Shown piece after piece: positions 41,041-50,674 of a stretch of 64,000 bases of DNA; position 1 is the first letter of the stretch; each line of letters starts with the position of its first letter. The notes beneath the pieces were generated by a model that was given only the letters and a program-made list of their open reading frames with translations, ran no database searches and was not told where the DNA came from. A program made the translations under genes and the position numbers. The stretch comes from Rhizobium halophilum (GTDB lineage Bacteria > Pseudomonadota > Alphaproteobacteria > Rhizobiales > Rhizobiaceae): contig NZ_JAKJHS010000002.1 in NCBI RefSeq assembly GCF_021648825.1, positions 372,001-436,000 of the forward strand, read 5' to 3'.

Positions 41041-42206
41041 CCACAGCACAGATCGTCGGATGGGCCCATTCCAAGTTCGGCAAGTCCGATGCACCCGCCA
41101 CGCGAGAACTCATGGCGCAAGTCATTCATCCCGCGCTTGCGCATGCCGGAATCGAGCCACGCGACGTGGACGGCATCTTCGTTGGCGTGTTCAACAACGG
41201 CTTCACCAAACAGGATTTCCAAGGTGCGTTGGTGGCAATGGCGGCAGACGGGTTCGACCACACGCCTGCAGTCAGACTGGAAAATGCCTGCGCGACAGGA
41301 TCGGCGGCGATATACTCGGCGCTCGACTTCATCGCATCTGGCCGCGGTAAGATCGCGCTCGTGGTCGGCGCCGAGAAGATGACATCCTTGCCGGGCAAGG
41401 AGACCGGAGATGTTCTTCTCTCAGCGTCCTTCCGGGAAGAAGAGGCTGACGTCGAAGGCGGTTTCGCCGGACTTTTCGGACGGATCGCCAGCACTTACTT
41501 CCAGCGCTATGGTGACCGTTCTGAGGAGTTGGCGATGATTGCCGCCAAGAACCACGCCAACGGGATGGCCAACCCCTACGCGCATATGCAGCGCAATTTT
41601 TCCTTTGAGTTCTGCAACACCGTTTCTGACAAAAACCCCTATGTCGCCGGGCCTTTGCGACGCACCGACTGTTCCCTGGTTTCCGATGGGGCGGCCGCAC
41701 TGGTGATCGCCCATCCAGATGTTGCTGCCAACCTGATACGCGCGGTCAGTTTTCGGGCTCGCTCTCACGTCAACGATATCCTCGCGTTGTCACGTCGCGA
41801 TCCTCTCGCGTTCGATGGAGCGAGGCTGGCTTGGGAGAAGTCATTGGAAGCAGCAGGCTTGACACTTGAAGATCTCGATTTCGTTGAAACCCATGACTGT
41901 TTCACCATCGCCGAACTGATCGAGTACGAGGCTATGGGTCTGGCAAAGCCTGGTGAAGGTCACAGGGTCATCCGCGAGGGCGTCACGACGATGGGCGGCA
42001 AGCTCCCGGTCAATCCCTCAGGCGGTCTGAAATCAAAGGGACATCCCGTCGGTGCGACAGGGGTTTCGATGCACGTCATGGCGGCGATGCAGCTTTGCGG
42101 AGAGGCTGGCGACATGCAAGTGCAACACGCCTCGACAGCCGGAGTTTTCAACATGGGTGGCGCGGCTGTCGCCAATTATGTGTCCATTCTAGAGCGCGCC
42201 AAATGA
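41037..42206 (+). CDS. Thiolase family protein (SCP-x type)
   Basis: A 389-residue thiolase-fold enzyme, starting at a GTG that overlaps the IclR stop. The nucleophile cysteine is in RLENACATGSAAIYSALDF. The later catalytic segments are HDCFTIAELIEYEAMGL and GGLKSKGHPVGATGVSMH. It resembles the SCP-x/nonspecific lipid-transfer-like thiolases that cleave 3-oxoacyl-CoA. With the CoA ligase next door it should shorten an acyl-CoA chain made from the imported acid. It overlaps the ligase gene as ATGA. Confidence 0.9.
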   Translation: MTTAQIVGWAHSKFGKSDAPATRELMAQVIHPALAHAGIEPRDVDGIFVGVFNNGFTKQDFQGALVAMAADGFDHTPAVRLENACATGSAAIYSALDFIASGRGKIALVVGAEKMTSLPGKETGDVLLSASFREEEADVEGGFAGLFGRIASTYFQRYGDRSEELAMIAAKNHANGMANPYAHMQRNFSFEFCNTVSDKNPYVAGPLRRTDCSLVSDGAAALVIAHPDVAANLIRAVSFRARSHVNDILALSRRDPLAFDGARLAWEKSLEAAGLTLEDLDFVETHDCFTIAELIEYEAMGLAKPGEGHRVIREGVTTMGGKLPVNPSGGLKSKGHPVGATGVSMHVMAAMQLCGEAGDMQVQHASTAGVFNMGGAAVANYVSILERAK

Positions 42207-44728
42207 ATCAAGACGGCTCAGCGGACATGGTGGTTGCTACGGCTCCGGCGGGCGGGCTTAGCCCGCGCTCGACACGCGTCATGAACCTTGCACGGTTTCT
42301 AACGCAGGCGATGGGGCGTGATCCTGAGGGCGTTGCCCTTGTGTGGGGGCCCCATCGCTGGACCTGGGCGCAATTGGACGCCCGGGTTGATGCGATGGCC
42401 GCTGCTCTGCAACAGCGTTACGACGTCAAGAAGGGCGACCGCATTCTGGTTCAGTCGCAGAACTGCAACCAAATGTTCGAATCCATGTTTGCCTGCTTCA
42501 GGATCGGCGCTGTCTGGGTTCCAACCAACTTTCGCCAAACTCCCGACGAAGTTGCCTACCTTGCTCAGGCAAGCGGTGCCATCGGCATGATAGTCAACGC
42601 TTCCTTCGCAGATCATGCGGCCGCAGTGAAGGAGGCAAATCCGCAGATAAGCTTCGTGATCGCCATCGGGGACGCGGAGTTTGGGCCGGATTACGAACAA
42701 CTCGTGGAGCAGTACAGTGGCACCAAGCCACAGGAGGCTGCCGTCGATCGGGATGACCCTTGCTGGTTCTTCTTTACATCGGGAACCACGGGGCGACCAA
42801 AAGCTGCGGTCCTCACGCACGGGCAGATGGCTTTTGTGGTCAACAACCATCTGTGTGACCTGATGCCTGGGCTAACCGCGCGTGAAGCGTCGCTTGTCGT
42901 GGCACCCCTGTCACATGGAGCGGGGGTGCATCAGTTGACCCAGGTGGCCCGAGGCGTCACCACTGTTCTGCTGCCCACCGAAAAATTCGACGTAGAGGCT
43001 GCCTGGGCCCTTGTTGAACAATGGCGGGTTTCAACGATGTTCACCGTGCCCACCATTCTCAAACTGCTTGTGGAGCACCCGGCCGTCGAGACTTATGATC
43101 ACTCGTCGCTGCGTTATGTGATCTACGCCGGTGCCCCCATGTATCGGGAGGATCAGAAACGAGCCCTTCGGGTGCTGGGCCCTGTCCTCGTCCAGTACTT
43201 CGGACTGGGTGAGGTGACCGGCGCAATCTCGGTCTTGCCCCCAGCCCTGCATTCAACCGAAGACAATGAGCACGCCAGGATCGGAACGTGTGGTATCGAG
43301 CGCACCGGCATGCAGGTGTCGATCCAGAACGAGGCCGGCGAGGAAGTTGGTCCAAATCAGACCGGTGAGATCTGCTGCGTTGGACCCGCCGTTTTTGCGG
43401 GTTATTACCAAAATCAGGAGGCGAACGAGAAGTCTTTTCGCAATGGCTGGTTTCGCACAGGCGATCTTGGCCACATGGACGATGAAGGCTTTCTCTACAT
43501 CACCGGTCGGGCCTCGGACATGTACATCTCGGGAGGTTCGAATGTTTATCCGCGGGAGATTGAAGAGAAGATCCTCAGCTACCCCCCGATAAGCGAGGTA
43601 GCGGTCGTGGGGGTTCCCGATCCGCTCTGGGGCGAGGTGGGGGTTGCCATTTGCGTGGCGAATGTCCCGGTCACTGAGCAAGAGGTCCTCGATTTCCTCA
43701 ACGGCAAGATGGCGCGATACAAGCTGCCAAAACATGTGATGTTTTGGGACGCCTTGCCTAAATCAGCTTACGGCAAGATCACCAAGAAGATGATCCGCGA
43801 GGAATTGTACCGCCGTACAGACGTGATGGATATGCAGACTTCAAAGAGGCCTTCCTTATCTGGCGCGCTCGCGCACCCAGGGCCACCGGGCACGGTCCGT
43901 CGAGAAGCCGTTCAAACTGCGCTGATGCCCGTGACAGGCCAGTTGCAGCGGGGGGAAACATTCATGGCGGGTGTTGCCCGCGTTTTCGCCGAGGCCGGCT
44001 GCCGTGCGGGTATGGTGTCCGTCGAGGGCGGCGCCTGTGATCCTTTTTGCTATGTTCTCCCAGCGCTTGCCCATAGCAACGAACATGCAGCGTGGTATAG
44101 CGACCCGATTGCTCCAAAGGCTGGCGCTCGGTTCATCTCGGCAACCGCCACTTTTGGCGAGAAGGATGCTGCCCCCTTTCTTCACTGCCACGGGCTCTGG
44201 GATACTGGCGAGGACTCTCCCCGGATGGGCCATGTGCTGCCTTTCGACAGCATTGTCAGCGAACCGGTAGCAGTTCGCGGCTATGGGAGCGGCCTTCCCG
44301 TCTTTACTTCGGTTCCGGACCTCGAGACCAACTTCACTCTATTCTCGGCGCAAGGCCCAAGCGGCGAAGGAAACGGAATATTTCTTCGCCTGCGTCCGAA
44401 TGAAGACGTCTGCACCGCCGTCGAAGAGGTTTGCGCCGAGCGCGGTATCACAAGGGCGCGCATCTTTGGGCTTGGTAGCATCTACATGCCTGTCTTCGAC
44501 GACGGACGACAAATAGGTTGCGTTGCTACCGAGGTTTTCGTCGATGATGGGGCGCTGGAACATGGTTCCGACGGCGTGCGAGCGCAGATCGACGTCGGCG
44601 TGGTTGATGTGGATGGGAATGTCGACAAGGGCCGCTTACGGAGAGGACGAAATCCAGTCGGCGTGACATTCGAACTCCTGGTGGTAAGTCTTGACGACAC
44701 ACACGCCTCCTCAAGGGTCGAGCCATAA
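42203..44728 (+). CDS. Acyl-CoA synthetase fused to a DUF296-like domain
   Basis: An 841-residue fusion. Residues ~20-540 are an AMP-forming CoA ligase: ATP loop FFFTSGTTGRPKAAVLTHG, GWFRTGDLGHMDDEGFLYITGR, SGGSNVYPREIEEKI and the lysine motif GKITKKMIREEL. Residues ~560-835 match DUF296 (PPC-type) proteins of aromatic-degrading bacteria (GVARVFAEAGCRAGMVSVEGG, DPFCYVLPALAHSNEHAAWYSD, APFLHCHGLW, GHVLPFDSIV), which are normally separate ~280-residue proteins. The frame is open through the joint, so it is a real fusion or a joining event. It starts inside the thiolase stop (ATGA). The ligase should activate the imported acid. Confidence 0.85.
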   Translation: MNQDGSADMVVATAPAGGLSPRSTRVMNLARFLTQAMGRDPEGVALVWGPHRWTWAQLDARVDAMAAALQQRYDVKKGDRILVQSQNCNQMFESMFACFRIGAVWVPTNFRQTPDEVAYLAQASGAIGMIVNASFADHAAAVKEANPQISFVIAIGDAEFGPDYEQLVEQYSGTKPQEAAVDRDDPCWFFFTSGTTGRPKAAVLTHGQMAFVVNNHLCDLMPGLTAREASLVVAPLSHGAGVHQLTQVARGVTTVLLPTEKFDVEAAWALVEQWRVSTMFTVPTILKLLVEHPAVETYDHSSLRYVIYAGAPMYREDQKRALRVLGPVLVQYFGLGEVTGAISVLPPALHSTEDNEHARIGTCGIERTGMQVSIQNEAGEEVGPNQTGEICCVGPAVFAGYYQNQEANEKSFRNGWFRTGDLGHMDDEGFLYITGRASDMYISGGSNVYPREIEEKILSYPPISEVAVVGVPDPLWGEVGVAICVANVPVTEQEVLDFLNGKMARYKLPKHVMFWDALPKSAYGKITKKMIREELYRRTDVMDMQTSKRPSLSGALAHPGPPGTVRREAVQTALMPVTGQLQRGETFMAGVARVFAEAGCRAGMVSVEGGACDPFCYVLPALAHSNEHAAWYSDPIAPKAGARFISATATFGEKDAAPFLHCHGLWDTGEDSPRMGHVLPFDSIVSEPVAVRGYGSGLPVFTSVPDLETNFTLFSAQGPSGEGNGIFLRLRPNEDVCTAVEEVCAERGITRARIFGLGSIYMPVFDDGRQIGCVATEVFVDDGALEHGSDGVRAQIDVGVVDVDGNVDKGRLRRGRNPVGVTFELLVVSLDDTHASSRVEP

Positions 44729-45158
44729 AAAAACAAATGGTCGTCCACTGCAGCCCTGGGCTGAGAGCTCTGCGGCTCGATGGTATAAACGATTGTCGGG
44801 TGAATGAGGCACGGCACTTAGAGGATGACAGGCGGCGGGCAACGCCTCTTCGCGGCGTTCATTCCCTCCAACCATCCGCTCACGCCCATGGCAGCATGCC
44901 TTGGCGTTCATCAAAAACGGCAGGCAATTGAAGCCGTGCAATCCGAATACAATGCGGATGATACCGCGTGGCGTTCACTTCATCTCACCGTTTGGCCACG
45001 CGGTCGCTGCCCCGACAAGAGGGGCAAGCTCGCCGGGGGATGAAGAGTACAGGTGGATGGCAACGGTTCGACATGGATCCGTCACAAAACTGTTATGCGG
45101 GCGCGATAGAGGGGTGCCGACGCCGAAGCGTCAAACCGAATTCTCAGGGGAGAAAATC
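44729..45158. other. Intergenic control region upstream of pstS
   Basis: A 430-base gap between the catabolic island and pstS. It holds a Pho box (45079-45096). Otherwise I see no gene: the long plus-strand frame upstream of the pstS ATG is not protein-like. No phoR is present, although rhizobial pst operons often have it here. Confidence 0.6.
45079..45096 (+). promoter_or_regulatory. Pho box (PhoB binding site)
   Basis: CCGTCAC, AAAA, CTGTTAT: two 7-base direct-repeat half-sites close to CTGTCAT/C with a 4-base AT spacer, 62 bases before the pstS ATG. PhoB, encoded at the end of this operon, should activate here when phosphate is scarce. Confidence 0.75.
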
Positions 45159-46199
45159 ATGAAGAAGTACCTTGGAAGCTGCGCGGTCGTCGCACTCATG
45201 CTGGCTACGACGGGCACTGCCGCGGCTCGCGATCAGATCCAGATCGCCGGCTCCTCGACCGTCCTGCCGTACGCCTCAATCGTTGCCGAAGCCTTCGGCG
45301 AGAACTTCGAACATCCGACTCCTGTCGTCGAATCCGGTGGCTCTGGCGCCGGCCGCAAGAAGCTCTGCGAAGGTGTTGGCGAAAACACCATCGACATCGC
45401 GAATTCTTCTTCGCGCATCAAGCAGTCGGACATCGATAACTGCAAGGCCAATGGCGTTAACGAGATCCAAGAAGTCCGCATCGGCTACGACGGTATCGTC
45501 TTCGCTTCGGACATCAATGGCCCTGCGTTCAAGTTCACGCCTGCCGATTGGCATGCAGCTCTTGCTGCCAAGGTCGTCAAGGACGGTCAGCTTGTCGACA
45601 ATCCGAACAAGAACTGGAGCGACGTCCGTTCGGATCTTCCCGAGCAGCCAATCCTTGCCTTCATTCCAGGAACAAAGCATGGCACCCGCGAAGTTTTCGA
45701 CGAGAAGGTTCTTCTCGCCGGCTGCGAAGAAAACGGGACGATGGAAGCTCTGAAGGCTGCCAACAACGGCGATGAAGATGCCGCTGAAGAAGCCTGCATG
45801 GATCTGCGCACGGATGGCGTTTCCGTTGACATCGACGGCGACTACACCGAGACGCTGTCTCGCATCGACGCCAACAAGAACGCCATTGGTGTTTTCGGTC
45901 TGTCCTTCTACCAGAACAACACCGACAAGCTGCAGGTCGCCACGATGAGCGACGTAGAACCGTCCGTCGATACCATCGCGTCTGGTGAGTACCCTGTGTC
46001 GCGTCCGCTGTACTTCTACGTGAAGAACGCGCACCTTGACGTTATTCCGGGTCTGCAGGAATACGTCGAGTTCTTCGTGTCCGACGAAATGGCTGGTCCG
46101 GACGGCCCGCTGGCCCAGTACGGCCTTGTGTCGGATCCGGAGCTTGCCAAGACGCAAGAAGCCGTTAAGAACCGCACCCCGATGGGTCCGCTGAACTAA
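45159..46199 (+). CDS. pstS: Phosphate-binding protein PstS
   Basis: A 346-residue periplasmic protein. Signal peptide MKKYLGSCAVVALMLATTGTAAA, then the phosphate-binding fold with IQIAGSSTVLPYASIVAEAF and the phosphate-contacting SGGSGAGRKKLCEG motif. Length is typical. It is the first gene of the pst-pho operon behind a Pho box. The hairpin after its stop should raise its transcript level over those of the membrane genes. An upstream in-frame start exists but lacks a signal peptide; AGGGGAGA precedes this ATG. Confidence 0.96.
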   Translation: MKKYLGSCAVVALMLATTGTAAARDQIQIAGSSTVLPYASIVAEAFGENFEHPTPVVESGGSGAGRKKLCEGVGENTIDIANSSSRIKQSDIDNCKANGVNEIQEVRIGYDGIVFASDINGPAFKFTPADWHAALAAKVVKDGQLVDNPNKNWSDVRSDLPEQPILAFIPGTKHGTREVFDEKVLLAGCEENGTMEALKAANNGDEDAAEEACMDLRTDGVSVDIDGDYTETLSRIDANKNAIGVFGLSFYQNNTDKLQVATMSDVEPSVDTIASGEYPVSRPLYFYVKNAHLDVIPGLQEYVEFFVSDEMAGPDGPLAQYGLVSDPELAKTQEAVKNRTPMGPLN

Positions 46200-46211
46200 G
46201 ACCAGTCTTTG

Positions 46212-46243
46212 TCCTGGCGGCGCACTGGGTTGCGCCGCCAGGA
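46212..46243 (+). terminator. Strong hairpin between pstS and pstC (partial terminator)
   Basis: TCCTGGCGGCGCA, loop of six, TGCGCCGCCAGGA: a perfect 13-base-pair stem followed by TTTCC, 13 bases after pstS. It probably stops or protects the 3' end of pstS mRNA so that PstS is made in excess of the permease. Confidence 0.7.
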
Positions 46244-46269
46244 TTTCCTCGTTGAAGGATATACGCCAG

Positions 46270-47730
46270 ATGAGCGTTGGCAGCATTGTTCTTGTTCTAC
46301 TCGTGCTCGCCGTGATCGGCTATTTCCTCGGCAGAGGGCGCTCTCTGTCTGCGGCCAAACGCGATCACGTCAAGCTTCATTCTCTTCCCGGCTACTACGG
46401 ACAGACCGTCGCTCTGTTCGTAGCGGTCCCCGCGTTTCTCCTGCTGATCGTCTGGCTCTTCATCCAACCCGTTTTGATCGAAAGCCGTGTCAACGAGATG
46501 CTGCCGGACAGCGTCATACCCGAGGGTGGGGCACGCAGCCTGGTCATGGCGGATGTCCGTCAGATCGCGGGCGGACTTGATGCCGTCCTAAACCGAACGG
46601 GGCTGACTGAAGAGGCCCTGGATGATGGGAGGCTAGACGTCTCCAACGTCAGGGCAAGACTTGCCGAGGTTGGTGTCGCGTTGGGCAGTGACGTGCCGAC
46701 AGAGGTCTACGAGGCCGCAAAGACCTATCGCCGAAGTGCTGACACCGGCGACCTGCTCATGGCAATTGCCGTCATTGGAACGGCACTGGGTTTGGGCGTC
46801 TGGGCGTTGATGCGGATCAGCCCGAAGATGCGGGCCCGCAACGTCAGCGAGAACTTCGTTCTGGCGCTGCTGATTGGCTCGTCGACCATCGCGATTCTGA
46901 CGACCGCGGGGATTGTTGCCTCGCTCGTTTTTGAAACCGTCAACTTCTTCAAGATGTATCCGGCGTCGGAGTTCTTCTTCTCCACCGTATGGAACCCTCA
47001 GTTTCGCGGTGGCTCTGAACTCGGCATCTGGCCGCTGCTGTGGGGAACCCTTTATATCTCCTTGGTTGCGCTCCTTGTCGCGGTGCCAATCGGGCTGATG
47101 ATCGCCATCTATCTTGCGGACTATGCAAGCCAGTCACTTCGAAGTCTTGCAAAGCCTGCGATCGAGATCCTCGCCGGCATTCCCACGATCGTTTACGGTC
47201 TGTTTGCGCTGATCACCGTCGGCCCCTTCCTTCGTGACTGGATCGCGCAGCCACTAGGTCTCGGCAATTCGTCATCTTCGGTCCTCACTGCAGGCTTGGT
47301 AATGGGCGTGATGATCATCCCCTTCGTCAGCTCGCTTTCCGATGATATCATCAATGCGGTCCCGCAGGCCATGCGCGACGGTTCCTATGCGATGGGGGCA
47401 ACCCAATCGGAAACGATCAAGCGGGTAATTCTGCCAGCCGCGCTGCCGGGTATCGTTGGCGCGATCTTGCTTGCGGCCAGCCGCGCAATCGGTGAAACCA
47501 TGATTGTCGTTCTGGGCGCTGGCGCTGCTGCACGGCTCGACCTCAATCCTTTCGAGGCAATGACCACGGTGACCGTCAAGATCGTCAGCCAGTTGACCGG
47601 CGACACCGAATTCGCCAGTCCCGAAACGCTGGTCGCGTTCGCCCTTGGGCTGACCCTCTTCGTCATCACGCTCGGGCTCAACGTGCTGGCCCTTTACGTC
47701 GTGCGCAGATACCGGGAGCAGTACGAATGA
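46270..47730 (+). CDS. pstC: Phosphate ABC transporter permease PstC (long form)
   Basis: A ~486-residue permease, longer than the ~320 residues of E. coli PstC. The first ~190 residues hold two membrane spans and a soluble loop found in alphaproteobacterial versions. The conserved permease core follows (LLVAVPIGLMIAIYLADYAS, EILAGIPTIVYGLFALITVG, GATQSETIKRVILPAALPGIVGAILLAASRAIGE). ATG at 46270 is preferred over the TTG at 46252. The stop overlaps the pstA ATG. It forms the channel with PstA. Confidence 0.93.
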   Translation: MSVGSIVLVLLVLAVIGYFLGRGRSLSAAKRDHVKLHSLPGYYGQTVALFVAVPAFLLLIVWLFIQPVLIESRVNEMLPDSVIPEGGARSLVMADVRQIAGGLDAVLNRTGLTEEALDDGRLDVSNVRARLAEVGVALGSDVPTEVYEAAKTYRRSADTGDLLMAIAVIGTALGLGVWALMRISPKMRARNVSENFVLALLIGSSTIAILTTAGIVASLVFETVNFFKMYPASEFFFSTVWNPQFRGGSELGIWPLLWGTLYISLVALLVAVPIGLMIAIYLADYASQSLRSLAKPAIEILAGIPTIVYGLFALITVGPFLRDWIAQPLGLGNSSSSVLTAGLVMGVMIIPFVSSLSDDIINAVPQAMRDGSYAMGATQSETIKRVILPAALPGIVGAILLAASRAIGETMIVVLGAGAAARLDLNPFEAMTTVTVKIVSQLTGDTEFASPETLVAFALGLTLFVITLGLNVLALYVVRRYREQYE

Positions 47731-49061
47731 CCGATATGGCCGTTGAAACTACAGGCAAGGCGACGATGGCCGGCGACGCACGCACCAGAAAACGCCACGC
47801 AGCCGAGCGCAGGTTCAGGCTGATGGGTCAGTTGGCGGTAGCGATTGGCGTATTGGCTCTCCTAGGCTTGCTCGCCTCCATTCTTTCAAACGGGCTTTCA
47901 TCGTTCCGGCAGACCTACATCACGCTCGAGATCTATCTGGACCCGGGCGTGCTGGACAAGCAGGGTACGCGGGATCCCGCCGACATCGCCAAGATCACGA
48001 CATTTGGCTATGCGCCGCTGATCAAGGGATCGTTGGTCAAGGTGATGCAGGATCGCGGCGTGGGCGGCGAAGCGGATGCCGACATGGCAGTTGCGCTGAT
48101 CTCAAAGGAGGCTCCAGCAATTCTGCGCAATTACGTGCTGGCCGATCCCTCGCAGATTGGCGAGACTGTAGAGTTCAACCTTCTAGCGTCCGGGCGTATC
48201 GACGGTTACTACAAAGGCCGCGTGAGTATGGCGAGTGCGGAACTCGATCGCAACACGTCGCCCGAACAGTTGAGATTTGCGGATGAGTTGAAGGAAGCAG
48301 GCATCCTCGTTACGCGCTTCAACTGGGACTTCTTCACGGCGCCCGACGCTTCCGACACGCGACCGGAGGCGGCCGGCCTCGGCGTCGCCATTCTCGGCTC
48401 GGCCTATATGATGTTGATCGTGCTGGTGCTGTCGTTGCCGATCGGGGTTGCAGCCTCCATCTATCTGGAAGAATTTGCGCCGCGAAATCGGTTCACCGAC
48501 TTAATCGAGGTAAACATCGCAAACCTCGCGGCCGTTCCTTCGATCGTCTTCGGCATCCTTGGCCTGGCCGTCTTCATCAACATCGTGGGGCTGCCGCAAT
48601 CGGCGCCCGTCGTTGGCGGACTGGTCTTGACGCTCATGACGCTGCCGACAATCATCATTGCGACGCGTGCTGCGCTCAAAGCTGTTCCGCCCTCCATCCG
48701 CGATGCCGCTCTGGGTGTTGGGGCATCGAGAATGCAGTCGGTCTTCCATCATGTCCTGCCGCTCGCCATGCCAGGGATATTGACCGGCACGATTATTGGA
48801 CTTGCGCAGGCATTGGGAGAAACAGCTCCGCTGCTTCTCATCGGGATGGTCGCGTTCGTTCGTGACTATCCTGCGGCCCCCCCCGAAGGATTTTTCGACC
48901 CGGCTTCAGCGCTGCCGGTTCAGGTTTACAACTGGACGCAGCGTGGTGATCCTGCCTTCGTCGAACGTGCCTCCGGAGCCATTATTGTGTTGCTGGTGTT
49001 CCTTCTGGTGATGAACCTTGTCGCAGTGATTCTCCGCCGCCGTTTCGAGCGTCGGTGGTAA
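47727..49061 (+). CDS. pstA: Phosphate ABC transporter permease PstA (long form)
   Basis: A 444-residue permease with an extended N-terminal periplasmic region (DUF3333 type, ~50-210), then the core with [23 protein letters not shown] and [18 protein letters not shown]. It overlaps the pstC stop as ATGA. It is typical of alphaproteobacteria, against ~300 residues in E. coli. It pairs with PstC and is driven by PstB. Confidence 0.93.
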   Translation: MTDMAVETTGKATMAGDARTRKRHAAERRFRLMGQLAVAIGVLALLGLLASILSNGLSSFRQTYITLEIYLDPGVLDKQGTRDPADIAKITTFGYAPLIKGSLVKVMQDRGVGGEADADMAVALISKEAPAILRNYVLADPSQIGETVEFNLLASGRIDGYYKGRVSMASAELDRNTSPEQLRFADELKEAGILVTRFNWDFFTAPDASDTRPEAAGLGVAILGSAYMMLIVLVLSLPIGVAASIYLEEFAPRNRFTDLIEVNIANLAAVPSIVFGILGLAVFINIVGLPQSAPVVGGLVLTLMTLPTIIIATRAALKAVPPSIRDAALGVGASRMQSVFHHVLPLAMPGILTGTIIGLAQALGETAPLLLIGMVAFVRDYPAAPPEGFFDPASALPVQVYNWTQRGDPAFVERASGAIIVLLVFLLVMNLVAVILRRRFERRW

Positions 49062-49074
49062 GGGGAGAAGCGAG

Positions 49075-49890
49075 ATGAACGTTTTGACGGAAGCTGCCAC
49101 TGAAAAGGCACTGGTAAAGAAGATGAACGAAATCAATTACAAGATGGTTGGGCAGGACGTTTCCGTCTACTACGGAGACAAGCGAGCCCTGTTCGACGTC
49201 AATCTCGGCGTCCGCGACAACACCGTAACGGCACTGATCGGTCCTTCCGGGTGCGGCAAGTCTACCTTCCTGCGGTGCCTAAACCGCATGAACGACACCA
49301 TTCAGAGCGCCAAGGTTACCGGCCGCATCACCCTGGATGGTCAAGATATCCACGATCCGTCGATCGACGTGGTCGAACTTCGCGCCCGCGTCGGCATGGT
49401 CTTCCAAAAGCCCAACCCGTTCCCCAAGTCCATTTACGAGAACGTTGCCTACGGACCACGCATCCATGGTCTGGCGCGCTCAAAGCCCGACATGGACCAG
49501 ATCGTCGAAAGCAGCCTGCAGAAGGCGGGTCTCTGGAATGAAGTGAAAGACCGCCTGAACGAAGCCGGCACCGGTCTGTCTGGGGGACAACAGCAGCGTC
49601 TTTGCATTGCCCGTGCAGTCGCCGTTTCTCCAGAAGTCATCCTCATGGACGAGCCCTGTTCGGCGCTTGATCCGATTGCTACGGCGCGCGTGGAGGAACT
49701 GATCCACGAGCTCCGCGCAAATTACTCGATCGTTATCGTCACCCATTCCATGCAGCAGGCGGCGCGCGTATCGCAGCGCACGGCGATGTTCCATCTCGGC
49801 CATCTCGTGGAAGAGGACGACACCGACAAGATGTTCACCAATCCCAACGACCAGCGGACGCAGGATTACATCATGGGCCGGTTCGGCTGA
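49075..49890 (+). CDS. pstB: Phosphate ABC transporter ATPase PstB
   Basis: A 271-residue ATPase. Walker [10 protein letters not shown], signature [16 protein letters not shown], Walker [15 protein letters not shown] and switch histidine (VTHSM). It powers phosphate uptake by PstSCA. It starts 13 bases after pstA with GGGGAGA and is 44 bases before phoU. Length is standard. Confidence 0.97.
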   Translation: MNVLTEAATEKALVKKMNEINYKMVGQDVSVYYGDKRALFDVNLGVRDNTVTALIGPSGCGKSTFLRCLNRMNDTIQSAKVTGRITLDGQDIHDPSIDVVELRARVGMVFQKPNPFPKSIYENVAYGPRIHGLARSKPDMDQIVESSLQKAGLWNEVKDRLNEAGTGLSGGQQQRLCIARAVAVSPEVILMDEPCSALDPIATARVEELIHELRANYSIVIVTHSMQQAARVSQRTAMFHLGHLVEEDDTDKMFTNPNDQRTQDYIMGRFG

Positions 49891-49934
49891 TCCGTAGCCG
49901 CCGCCCTGTTTCGAAGACATTGAGGATCCGAACT

Positions 49935-50654
49935 ATGCCATCCAGCCATATCATGTCGGCCTACGACGAGGAACTGAAGTATCTCACCCGCCGCATCTCG
50001 GAGATGGGCGGCCTGGCGGAGCAGATGTGCGCAGATGCGGTTCGCGCTCTCGTCAATTCCGACACGGCACTCGCCCAGAAGGTCATCTCCGACGACGTCA
50101 TCCTCGACTCTGCAGAGCGTGAAATTGGCGAGAAGGCGATTGTGACGATCGCCAAGCGCCAGCCCATGGCAGCGGACCTGCGCGAGATCATCGGCTCCCT
50201 TCGCATCGCCGCCGACCTCGAGCGGGTAGGGGATCTCGGCAAGAATACCGCCAAGCGCGTGATCGCCGTGCAGGAGACGGGGATACCCAGGAACCTCGCG
50301 CGCGGACTGGAGCACCTGTCGGAGCTTGCGCTCTTTCAATTGAAGGACGTGCTCGACGTCTACGTAACACGCTCGGCGGAGAAGGCGGAAGCTATTCGGC
50401 AGCGTGACGAGGAGATCGACGCGATGTACACCTCCCTCTTTCGCGAACTGCTGACCTATATGATGGAGGATCCGCGCAACATCACGAGTTGTACGCACCT
50501 GCTGTTCTGCGCCAAGAACATCGAGCGCATCGGCGACCACGCGACCAACATTGCCGAGACGATTTACTACATGGCAACGGGTATGCAGCCGGAAGGCGAG
50601 CGCCCTAAGGATGACAGGTCAAATACGCTCAGCGCGATCCTGAGCGACGAGTAA
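49935..50654 (+). CDS. phoU: Phosphate signalling protein PhoU
   Basis: A ~239-residue all-helical protein made of two three-helix PhoU repeats (SAYDEELKYLTRRISEMGGLAEQM and HLSELALFQLKDVLDVYV). The E/D-rich metal-binding motifs are present (AADLRE..RIAADLERVGDLGKN; ERIGDHATNIAE). It keeps the PstSCAB-PhoR-PhoB pathway quiet when phosphate is plentiful. ATG with GAGG upstream; phoB follows after 20 bases. Confidence 0.95.
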   Translation: MPSSHIMSAYDEELKYLTRRISEMGGLAEQMCADAVRALVNSDTALAQKVISDDVILDSAEREIGEKAIVTIAKRQPMAADLREIIGSLRIAADLERVGDLGKNTAKRVIAVQETGIPRNLARGLEHLSELALFQLKDVLDVYVTRSAEKAEAIRQRDEEIDAMYTSLFRELLTYMMEDPRNITSCTHLLFCAKNIERIGDHATNIAETIYYMATGMQPEGERPKDDRSNTLSAILSDE

Positions 50655-50674
50655 AGGGGGCGGAGCGCGTCGCG

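Noticed and set aside
44901..45158. An 86-codon upstream extension of pstS
   Set aside because: The extension crosses the Pho box and lacks a signal peptide; the ATG at 45159 has both a ribosome site and a signal peptide.
45276..46286. A 336-codon minus-strand ORF over pstS
   Set aside because: pstS has signal peptide, phosphate motif and operon context; the antisense frame has none.
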